Positions 6,824 through 12,399 of a stretch of 12,399 nucleotides of DNA are shown here, one piece after another (positions within the stretch are counted from its first letter, which is position 1; the number at the start of each line of letters is the position of its first letter). The DNA is taken from NCBI GenBank assembly GCA_905478725.1, contig CAJQJT010000097.1, forward strand, positions 1 through 12,399. Reading direction: 5' to 3'. Made by a program: the position numbers and the translations under genes. Under the pieces are notes generated by a model that was given only the letters and a program-made list of their open reading frames with translations, was not told the origin of the DNA and did no database searches. The DNA comes from an uncultured Pseudomonadales bacterium. Its GTDB lineage: Bacteria > Pseudomonadota > Gammaproteobacteria > Pseudomonadales > Porticoccaceae.

Positions 6824-7657
6824 TTAAAGTACAGAGTCAAAAGTCATCTTGACACCGTAGCTATCGTCCAGCTCGCCTACACCGTATACGGCAGTAGCGT
6901 TCAACTCGAATGCACGCAAAGATGCGTCACGCTGAGTCTCGATGCCGAAGTCCTTCTTCATTGCCAGAGCAATGGCTTCTGGGGCGAATACTGCGCCAAC
7001 AGAATCACCAGAACCGTCAATAGCAACGTTAGCTGACTCGTATACGTTGATACCAGCGATAGTGCCGACATATCCGTTACGCATTGCTTCGTTCTGAAGG
7101 TCGCCGCCGTTAGGGTTAGCGAAAGTGTTGGTCAGGTTAGCTTTCAAAGCGTATGCCTGATAAGGGTGTACTACGGCATTGATCACGCCGGTAACCTTAT
7201 TGGCACGCAGGGTAGCAGCAGCCTTGAACAGATCAGCAACAGTGATCTCTTGCCCAGCAGCGCCCAAAGCGCCAGAGAAGCCAGAGAACAAGCCGATCAG
7301 GTCGGTATCCATCTTAGTAGCGATAGCGTTACCAAGAACAGTACCAAGCTCAAGAGCAGGGTTGCCCGCGCCGTATGCAGCCATGTCAGTCAAAAGAACC
7401 TGAGCGCCGACTTCACCAACAGCTACAGATACAGAGCTAGTTGATACAGTGGTAGAAGACATATCAGTGCCTTCGGTCAAGTCAGCAGCAGCGATAGCTG
7501 GGTACTTAGGAACCTGAATGGTCTTACCGGCTTCTGAACCGATGTTGTACTGGGTAACAAGACCCATCATTAGGGATTGCTCTTCAGCGGTGAAACGCGC
7601 CTGAGCGATAATATTGACAAATAAGTCGTCAAGGGTAGTTGAAGTAGTTGCAGCCAT
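6824..7657 (-). CDS. Major capsid protein, HK97 fold
   Basis: This 277-residue protein starts MAATTSTTLDDLFVNIIAQAR and lies directly after the scaffold gene. The segment GKTIQVPKYPAI (44-55), the helix ALELGTVLGNAIATKMDTDL (101-120), AVVHPYQAYALKANL (161-175) and GTIAGINVYESANV (198-211) are the usual landmarks of compact HK97-fold capsid proteins: N-arm, spine helix and central A-domain strands. It would form the icosahedral shell around the scaffold and bind the portal at one vertex. No cleavable prodomain or protease gene is apparent. The start has GAGG (7669-7666) 8 nt upstream inside an A+T-rich 40-nt leader, and a terminator follows the stop. Both fit very high expression. Confidence 0.9.
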   Translation of the reverse strand: MAATTSTTLDDLFVNIIAQARFTAEEQSLMMGLVTQYNIGSEAGKTIQVPKYPAIAAADLTEGTDMSSTTVSTSSVSVAVGEVGAQVLLTDMAAYGAGNPALELGTVLGNAIATKMDTDLIGLFSGFSGALGAAGQEITVADLFKAAATLRANKVTGVINAVVHPYQAYALKANLTNTFANPNGGDLQNEAMRNGYVGTIAGINVYESANVAIDGSGDSVGAVFAPEAIALAMKKDFGIETQRDASLRAFELNATAVYGVGELDDSYGVKMTFDSVL

Positions 7658-7697
7658 TGTTAAATCCTCAAAAGATTAAATTAGTAAAATTGGTTTA
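7658..7697 (-). promoter_or_regulatory. Capsid gene leader with strong ribosome binding site
   Basis: This is a 40-nt A+T-rich, apparently unstructured spacer between scaffold and capsid. TTGAGGA (GAGG at 7669-7666) stands 8 nt before the capsid ATG. Most other junctions in the window overlap instead. I see no convincing promoter here. Confidence 0.6.
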
Positions 7698-8360
7698 TTA
7701 GGTCGCTTTCTTCTTCATTGCAGCAAAGGCTTCTTTTCCGCCTTCGTTCCAATTAGCAACCATATCAGCCACAGATAGAGACTTCTGTGTAGAGCCACCA
7801 GCGTTACCTTGACTGCCTGAACCACCTGCGGAGGCTCTGACAAAGTGAGGATTAGCCGTTAAAAATTCCGCTACCAGCTCACCAGTTGACAGCAGATTTC
7901 CGCTATCGTTATACCTTGGCGTGCCATTGCTGTCAAGAACCTCCACGCTGCCATCATCTGACAAGCGAAGGTTGTTTCTTAACAGTGCAGAAACTTGTTC
8001 AGGGTTTACCGCGTTATTAGTGCTTGCCGCATTTAGTAAAGCGCCGTCTACTAAAGTTGATTGCAGCTTACTCTTATACGCGTTAATTTCCTGATCTTTT
8101 TTTTCAACAGTTTTCTTTAGAACTGACTCAAAATCGCCACGTTCTTTCTGTCGCTCAAGTTCAGCCGCTTCTTTGTCGAGTAACAATTGTTTGGCTTCGT
8201 TTATATCAATGCCTGATAATTGCTTCTCGTATTTGCGCTGTTCTCTAGCAACTCGATCCGCAACAATGCGATCTAGTTCTGTCTGTGAAAAGGTCTTTTC
8301 CTGACTTTCTACTGCAGCAGTTTCAGTCTCTGCTTCTGTTTCCATGATTTCATCGCTCAT
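7698..8360 (-). CDS. Capsid scaffolding protein
   Basis: This 220-residue, strongly charged protein has an acidic, Glu/Thr-rich N-terminus (MSDEIMETEAETETAAVES), a long helix or coiled coil at about residues 25-100 (with the typical FSQTELDRIVADRVAREQRK), a middle region RNNLRLSDDGSVEVLD, a Gly/Ser-rich linker at 179-190 and a helical basic end AFAAMKKKAT. This is the standard plan of internal scaffolds that shape the procapsid and then leave. The basic C-terminus is probably the capsid-contacting part. It directly precedes the capsid gene, and no protease domain is fused to it. ATG at 8360 has AAGAGG (8374-8369) 8 nt upstream. Confidence 0.88.
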   Translation of the reverse strand: MSDEIMETEAETETAAVESQEKTFSQTELDRIVADRVAREQRKYEKQLSGIDINEAKQLLLDKEAAELERQKERGDFESVLKKTVEKKDQEINAYKSKLQSTLVDGALLNAASTNNAVNPEQVSALLRNNLRLSDDGSVEVLDSNGTPRYNDSGNLLSTGELVAEFLTANPHFVRASAGGSGSQGNAGGSTQKSLSVADMVANWNEGGKEAFAAMKKKAT

Positions 8361-8387
8361 GTGACGTGCCTCTTAAAGAGTATTGGT

Positions 8388-8405
8388 GAGTCGTGATTGT
8401 AGCAT
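8388..8405 (-). promoter_or_regulatory. Candidate extended -10 promoter for scaffold-capsid
   Basis: The minus strand reads TGCTACAAT at 8404-8396, an extended -10 (TGn plus TACAAT, one mismatch to TATAAT), in an A+T-rich gap between the microprotein and scaffold genes. A start near 8389 would give a leader of about 30 nt containing the scaffold ribosome binding site. The -35 position (GTAAAG at 17-nt spacing) is poor, as is allowed for extended -10 promoters. There is no other support. Confidence 0.35.
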
Positions 8406-8412
8406 AAGTTGT

Positions 8413-8484
8413 TTATTTCTTTACTTTCTTCTTTTTTTTAGGACGGCCTACTTTAGCGCCGTATGTTCCTGTACCTTGTGGCAT
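8413..8484 (-). CDS. 23-residue basic microprotein (GRPKKKKKVKK tail)
   Basis: A short frame runs from ATG at 8484 to TAA at 8415-8413: MPQGTGTYGAKVGRP followed by KKKKKVKK. GAGGA ends 6 nt before the ATG, and the start lies 2 nt after the minor head protein stop, so it looks well placed for translation. Nine of the last ten or so residues are basic, and GRP next to lysines resembles the AT-hook core used for minor-groove DNA contact. I recall similar tiny basic proteins (MPxGxGTYGxKVGRP type) between head genes of other uncultured phages, but cannot verify this. Function is unknown; DNA or RNA binding in the head is only a guess. Confidence 0.65.
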   Translation of the reverse strand: MPQGTGTYGAKVGRPKKKKKVKK

Positions 8485-8486
8485 GA

Positions 8487-9236
8487 TTAGTCCTCGAATA
8501 TACCTCTGAATCTATGGCGACAGTTATAGCCGCCTCTTACCACAAAAGGGTCTCCGCTAATCTTTCCAGCCCAACTTCCAGACCACTCTTGCTCTATCTC
8601 TTCTTTAGTGTAAACCTTGCCAACATGACGGGCGCAGAACTCTCGCGTCACATCATCATCTGGGCCATAGTATTTAAACTTCTCAGCCCCAGCATCCAAA
8701 GCGATCTTGGTATTTACTGTCGCGTCAAACTGCATCAGTGAATCGTGCAAAGCCTGACTTGCATAACGCCCAAGGTTAGAATCAACCGAAGCCTTAATGG
8801 TTGCCAAGCTCTGAGCAAACGTTGCACCAGTCAAAGTGCTTTCGTATAGCTCCTTAGCCACAGCATCCAGATAGTTCTGCCCCAAGTCCTCGAAGCCTTT
8901 AAACGTCATCGACTGAAGCTGAGAGATAACATTCGGGTCTAGCTTGGTCACATTGCCGTAAGTGTTAAGCATGGCAGCGACTTCATCCGCTATCACGGTA
9001 TACTCTCTAACCAGACCATCAACGGTTGACAGGTACTCTGCCTCGATTGCTTGTCTAAGCTCAACCCTTGCCTGTATAGCCCACTCCAGATCGAACAGCT
9101 CGCCATCTCTCAGCGGAGCAGTTGCCATCAAATCAGTGATACGATCCTCTAGCTTAACCAAAGCAGCAGCCAACTTCTCTTGATGCCTATCTGCTCTAGC
9201 TATTACCGACCGTAACTGGTCAACGTCTGCTGGCAT
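8487..9236 (-). CDS. Minor head protein, Mu gpF / SPP1 gp7-like
   Basis: This 249-residue protein has a long helical N-terminal region and a C-terminal module YYGPDDDVTREFCARHVGKV (189-208) followed by GGYNCRHRF (235-243). The spacing C201-x2-H204 with C239-x-H241 is the putative metal-binding pattern of the Mu F-like/SPP1 gp7 minor head family. In SPP1, gp7 binds the portal and affects DNA delivery. It is encoded directly after the portal gene, with TAATG overlap, as in SPP1. The Cys/His set looks intact. There is no good ribosome binding site before the ATG, so coupling to portal translation is likely. Confidence 0.85.
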   Translation of the reverse strand: MPADVDQLRSVIARADRHQEKLAAALVKLEDRITDLMATAPLRDGELFDLEWAIQARVELRQAIEAEYLSTVDGLVREYTVIADEVAAMLNTYGNVTKLDPNVISQLQSMTFKGFEDLGQNYLDAVAKELYESTLTGATFAQSLATIKASVDSNLGRYASQALHDSLMQFDATVNTKIALDAGAEKFKYYGPDDDVTREFCARHVGKVYTKEEIEQEWSGSWAGKISGDPFVVRGGYNCRHRFRGIFED

Positions 9237-10627
9237 TATTCTAGCGGCTCTACAACTTCAGGCGTGAACTGCCCTAATGTCTGGCTGCTGGATTCGATCT
9301 CAACGTGCGATCTAGCTAAAGCCTCATCATCAAGCACCAAGTCAGCAATCTGCTTGTCAATCTCCTGCATCAGCGTGACAGACTTAACACCAGTCGAGCG
9401 CATCTGCTGCAAGAAAATTAGCTCTTTGTCGTAATCTCTCAAATCAAACGAATCAGGGTAGAACACCTCAACATCTGGAGTCGCATCTTGCCACTCAGCG
9501 AACAACTCCCACAACTGCTCTTCAGCAAGCTCTAGGATGTCTGCCTTTTCTGACAGCTTCGCGTTGAGCATCTGAAACTCTGTCTGCATGGCAACGCCTG
9601 ATTGAGTCATAGCCTGAGTGCCTCGAACTGCACCCATGTGGCTCATTCGATTAATCGCCTCAACCTTATCGGTGATCGCTGCACGAACAGAATCAAGGTT
9701 CTGACCGCTTGGCTGAATCTGATACGGCTTCATGTTCGAGTCCATATCATCCGGCATATTTATCACAGAGCCAGCGCCAGCACTTGCATCGGTGTTATAC
9801 GTCTTAACCAATGTCGGGTGGTTCGATATGCGAATGAGCTGCTCGATCTCTGAAAGTTCTTGATAGATAGCGCGTTGCATATAGGCCGCATCTGACAGAT
9901 CACTAATACCAATGCCGCGAACAACTGAACGCTGTGCTGGCAGGAATACAGCCGGAATCTTTCCAAGTGCGTTGTCGATTGTATCAAGGTGGGTGTCGAT
10001 CTCGTTGATAGACTTCCAGCTCTCAATCGTATCTTCACGCCAGACGCGATAGTAGACCTCTTTCTCGGTGTCGCTAATCTCTTCGATAGCTTCACGCACC
10101 TTCAGGTAGACTAGCTTAAAACGCCCGCTTGGGGTTCTCTCGTACTTCCAGTCAAACACGTTCTCAGGGGTGAACATAGTCACATAAGGGCGAATGTCCT
10201 GAGCCAGTTCTTCTGCTCTAGTTCCTGCGTTAGACAATGGCTTGTCCATCATCAGCCAAACGTTCCCATATACAGACGACCAGACCTGAGCCTGTCTCAT
10301 AAAGGCGTTAAAGCTGCGACCATCAAGATCGGCATCCTTCATAAAGTTTTCAAGGGCTGGATTGTTTGCCAGAGAGTTAAACTTTCTAACCGGAGGCACG
10401 CGCCATAGGAAACTGCTGTAGATGTGGACAATGTTCTTACAGTGATTGTCCATCGGAGTGAGGTCAAGCCTTCGATTGTATTCGTCTTTGTCTTCGTTGA
10501 CGTAGCGAGTCAGGTAGCCGCCGTCCTTGTAATCTTCTCCACCCATGTAGGATCGGAGATAAAACTCCCAGCGATATTTATTATTGTCGTATTCTGGGTG
10601 CGTGTATTCGATGTCTGTGCTTCTCAT
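9236..10627 (-). CDS. Portal protein
   Basis: This 463-residue protein lies between large terminase and minor head protein genes. The N-terminal region DGGYLTRYVNEDKDEYNRRL, then NHCKNIVHIYSSFLWRVPP, is typical of portal proteins of the SPP1-like/DUF4055-like groups (conserved Y-x-x-RL, N-x-x-KxIV, followed by a small hydrophobic helix and PP). Twelve copies would form the DNA entry and exit ring. The long helix with LSEIEQLIRISNHPTLVK and the region VEAINRMSHMGAVRGTQAMTQSG (about 330-350) fit the stem and wing. ATG at 10627 is chosen over GTG at 10636: it makes a TAATG overlap with terminase and is preceded by AAGGTGGAG, which covers the GTG. Confidence 0.88.
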   Translation of the reverse strand: MRSTDIEYTHPEYDNNKYRWEFYLRSYMGGEDYKDGGYLTRYVNEDKDEYNRRLDLTPMDNHCKNIVHIYSSFLWRVPPVRKFNSLANNPALENFMKDADLDGRSFNAFMRQAQVWSSVYGNVWLMMDKPLSNAGTRAEELAQDIRPYVTMFTPENVFDWKYERTPSGRFKLVYLKVREAIEEISDTEKEVYYRVWREDTIESWKSINEIDTHLDTIDNALGKIPAVFLPAQRSVVRGIGISDLSDAAYMQRAIYQELSEIEQLIRISNHPTLVKTYNTDASAGAGSVINMPDDMDSNMKPYQIQPSGQNLDSVRAAITDKVEAINRMSHMGAVRGTQAMTQSGVAMQTEFQMLNAKLSEKADILELAEEQLWELFAEWQDATPDVEVFYPDSFDLRDYDKELIFLQQMRSTGVKSVTLMQEIDKQIADLVLDDEALARSHVEIESSSQTLGQFTPEVVEPLE

Positions 10628-11847
10628 TAACTCCACCTTGTCGGCTGTTCAATCTTGTAATCTGTCCGCACTGGGAACAGGTATTCGACCAAGTAACCCA
10701 AAGCATCGTTCATGTGGTCAAAGCCGTCTTTATTTGGTTGGCTCGTCCCTTCTTTGTACGTCTGACGCTCAAGGCTCTTAATCGTGTGCTTGCATTTTGG
10801 GTCTATAAACAAATAGCGATCACCACTGCTAGATCGTAATCGACTATTTACCGCGTTTATCCTGTCCCTGACCAGTGCGTGACTGCTTTTTGATTTAACA
10901 GCAAACCCTGCGTTCTGCAAGATGCTCAAATCTGTCCTGCCTCCTGCGCTAGTCTTGCGCTGCCTTGAGGCTGGATCGGGGTATATGATAACAGGTCGGT
11001 CACCGTACCTTGACTTAATCTCTGCAACCATTTCATCAGTGTTGCTGCCATACATCACTATCTCATCAATGGCTAACAACGTATTGCCATGACGCAAACA
11101 GACAACGGCGCTCATTGGATCAATGTTGAAGTCTAATCCAATGTGCAAAGTGCTGCCACTGTCTTCGATCTTAACAACTGAATCCTCACGGCTAAAGCCA
11201 TAATAAATGATGCCGCTGTAGTTGACAAACGCAGCCTCATACTCTTGCTGGAATGTGCGCTCATCTAAGTCTTGTCTTGCCGCTGCTATCTCTTCTTGAG
11301 ATACGTTTCCGCCCTGCAAAGTTGTGTACTGAAAGCTCGCCCAATTATCATCTCCATCGATACCTTTGCCCCAGATGTCGTAGAAATGATTCCTTCCCTT
11401 TGGCGTGCCAATAAACATCCCACCGCCGTTTCTGTCAGATAATGCGGGTCTTAGCACCTCATACCATGCCTCTGGGCGCATATCAGCGAACTCATCCATC
11501 ACGACGTAATCGAGTGATCGCCCACGCAGGTTATTTGGCTTCTCAGCGCCTTTTAAGGCGATTACAGAGCCGTTGATAAGGCGTAGGGTTAGGCTGGTCT
11601 CGTTTGTCTTAGAAACGTATTCTGGGGGTATTGTGGCGATCAGCATATCCCATGCAATCTCCTTGGCTGCCCCGTAGGTTGGCGCAACGTACCAGACGTT
11701 TCTATTCGGCGACTTAACTGCCTGCTCAAGTATCTTCCCAGTAGACAGAAAGGTCTTGCCAAATCGTCTACCAGCGACCACTGAAACAAAGCGGCTAGGG
11801 CAAAGGAATATCTCACTCTGCGGTAGGGTTAATTGCACGCGGGTCAA
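10627..11847 (-). CDS. Terminase large subunit
   Basis: This is the packaging motor ATPase and nuclease (406 residues from TTG). The ATPase has Walker A GRRFGKT (26-32), Walker B LDYVVMDEF (112-120, with D118/E119) and the coupling motif IGTPKGRNHFY (146-156). The RNase H-like nuclease has IGLDFNID (236-243, D239), IIYPDP (287-292, D291) and FDHMNDALGY (376-385), supplying the acidic metal ligands. Both domains look complete. The first in-frame start is TTG at 11847; GTG at 11838 (403 residues) is equally possible. Neither has a ribosome binding site and both lie inside the small terminase gene, so translation probably depends on coupling. Confidence 0.95.
   Translation of the reverse strand: MTRVQLTLPQSEIFLCPSRFVSVVAGRRFGKTFLSTGKILEQAVKSPNRNVWYVAPTYGAAKEIAWDMLIATIPPEYVSKTNETSLTLRLINGSVIALKGAEKPNNLRGRSLDYVVMDEFADMRPEAWYEVLRPALSDRNGGGMFIGTPKGRNHFYDIWGKGIDGDDNWASFQYTTLQGGNVSQEEIAAARQDLDERTFQQEYEAAFVNYSGIIYYGFSREDSVVKIEDSGSTLHIGLDFNIDPMSAVVCLRHGNTLLAIDEIVMYGSNTDEMVAEIKSRYGDRPVIIYPDPASRQRKTSAGGRTDLSILQNAGFAVKSKSSHALVRDRINAVNSRLRSSSGDRYLFIDPKCKHTIKSLERQTYKEGTSQPNKDGFDHMNDALGYLVEYLFPVRTDYKIEQPTRWS
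10631..10639 (-). promoter_or_regulatory. Ribosome binding site deciding the portal start
   Basis: AAGGTGGAG (10639-10631) places AAGG 8 nt and GGAG 3 nt before the ATG at 10627. It overlaps the alternative GTG (10636), which has no site of its own. The ATG is therefore preferred. Confidence 0.7.
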
Positions 11848-12181
11848 CCATGATATTGATTTGAGGTATTTCCTTGACTGGCTCGATGTACTGCTCTCCC
11901 CAGTTCTCTCGATCTCGATGCTTCAGATAAAAGATGATCGCCGTGTTGTCGCCTTCCATCGCCTTTTCAAACAGCTTGTTGGTGATCTTGTCCATTCCAG
12001 AGCTTCGGCCTCTTTTTATAGCCTGCAAAAACTGTGGATAATGGTTCTGCTTGTCGTACACGGTTCTTTCGCTAATACCTAAGCAATCGGCTATCTGGGC
12101 CACTGTAAGGCCGCGAGAAGCCATTTCAAAGGCTTGGTCGCAGGTTTCTTCGTCAGGTATCCAAGGTGGTCTGCCTGTCAT
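11813..12181 (-). CDS. Terminase small subunit
   Basis: This 122-residue protein starts MTGRPPWIPDEET and carries a helix-turn-helix around residues 22-45 (GLTVAQIADCLGISERTVYD), then a helical region and AIIFYLKHRDRENWGE (81-96), the A-x-x-F-x-LK-x-R-x-x-x-W signature common in small terminases. It would recognise the packaging site and load the large subunit. It is directly upstream of, and overlaps by 35 nt, the large terminase gene. ATG at 12181 overlaps the preceding stop as TAATG with only weak Shine-Dalgarno similarity. Its packaging site is not identifiable here. Confidence 0.88.
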   Translation of the reverse strand: MTGRPPWIPDEETCDQAFEMASRGLTVAQIADCLGISERTVYDKQNHYPQFLQAIKRGRSSGMDKITNKLFEKAMEGDNTAIIFYLKHRDRENWGEQYIEPVKEIPQINIMVDPRAINPTAE

Positions 12182-12399
12182 TATGCTTCTGTTCCGAAAG
12201 TTTCTTGATGATTCATTGATGGATGTTGCAGCATAACGCTGTCTTCATCTGGCGGCAAAGCGCTTGATCTCATATCTACTGAGTCACACCAAAGGATTAA
12301 CGCCGCCTTGATTTGGAATGTCGCCGATGGGCATTCAATAATGTTTTGAGTAATGCTATCAATCTTGGACAATAAGTCAAACCAACCGTTCTCTTCGCA
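12181..12399 (-). CDS. Unidentified protein, 5' end beyond window
   Basis: The frame is open from the right edge to TAA at 12183-12181, giving 72 visible residues (CEENGWFDLLSKIDSITQNI to the end NHQETFGTEA). A TTG at 12372 could start a 63-residue protein, but it has no ribosome binding site and the frame continues upstream without a stop, so I treat this as the C-terminal part of a longer gene. It contains helix-like segments (FDLLSKIDSITQNIIE, ATFQIKAALILWCD) and a Pro/Asp/Met-rich tail. The stop overlaps the small terminase start as TAATG, so it belongs to the same operon. I do not recognise it. Confidence 0.6.
   Translation of the reverse strand, partial: CEENGWFDLLSKIDSITQNIIECPSATFQIKAALILWCDSVDMRSSALPPDEDSVMLQHPSMNHQETFGTEA

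Noticed and set aside
8371..8380. Palindrome CTCTTTAAGAG as an operator or hairpin before the scaffold gene
   Set aside because: It would form at most a 4-pair stem with a 3-nt loop, and part of it is simply the AAGAGG ribosome binding site.
8413..8450. Poly-A/poly-T rich stretch as a terminator
   Set aside because: There is no stem next to it, and the run is explained by the lysine codons of the microprotein.
9763..10095. Minus-strand 110-codon frame within the portal gene
   Set aside because: It is a shadow frame of the portal protein, whose conserved segments lie in the other frame.
11756..12082. Plus-strand open frame of 108 codons opposite the terminase genes
   Set aside because: It is antisense to two well-supported terminase genes and its composition is not protein-like.
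1..12399. tRNA genes, CRISPR arrays, insertion sequences, attachment sites
   Set aside because: No cloverleaf, regularly spaced repeats, transposase motifs or flanking repeats were noticed on reading; the window is almost entirely coding on the minus strand.

Overview
The window is one uninterrupted block of structural genes from a tailed, siphovirus-type bacteriophage or a prophage. All convincing genes lie on the minus strand, so transcription runs from high to low coordinates. Nothing bacterial, no integrase, no tRNA and no CRISPR array is visible, so lytic phage and prophage cannot be told apart. Host assignment is weak: the base composition is moderate and the Shine-Dalgarno sites are ordinary AAGG/GAGG types, which fits a Gram-negative host. 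My impression of a marine gammaproteobacterial phage is only an impression.

In transcription order the layout is as follows. An unidentified gene is cut by the right edge (12399-12181). Packaging follows, with small terminase (12181-11813) and large terminase (11847-10627). The head module is portal (10627-9236), Mu F/SPP1 gp7-like minor head protein (9236-8487), a 23-residue basic microprotein (8484-8413), scaffold (8360-7698) and HK97-fold major capsid protein (7657-6824). The neck is a head-tail connector with an EF-hand-like loop (6772-6359), a gp10-like tail completion protein (6359-5940) and a tail terminator (5943-5509). The tail is tube (5487-5086), chaperone G (5073-4726) and its frameshifted form GT (5073-4586), tape measure (4593-2794), distal tail protein (2797-2219), a hub-like protein (2219-1665) and a lambda J-like tip protein (1665 to the left edge) with a fibronectin type III domain.

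Most genes are joined by TAATG or ATGA stop/start overlaps, which suggests translational coupling. The chain is broken around the products needed in large amounts. Scaffold, capsid, connector, tube and chaperone each have a short leader with its own strong Shine-Dalgarno site. A candidate extended -10 promoter sits before the scaffold, and a rho-independent terminator sits directly after the capsid gene, so scaffold plus capsid looks like a boosted sub-unit inside the operon.

The best-supported non-obvious element is a complete programmed -1 frameshift signal at 4682-4746. It consists of an upstream SD-like GAGG, the heptamer GGGAAAC, a 6-nt spacer and an imperfect 13-bp hairpin. It fuses a 47-codon T domain, which has no start of its own, onto the 115-residue chaperone, and this explains the otherwise empty 120-nt gap before the tape measure gene. 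No capsid maturation protease lies between portal and capsid, so assembly probably follows a scaffold-only (SPP1/P22-like) route.
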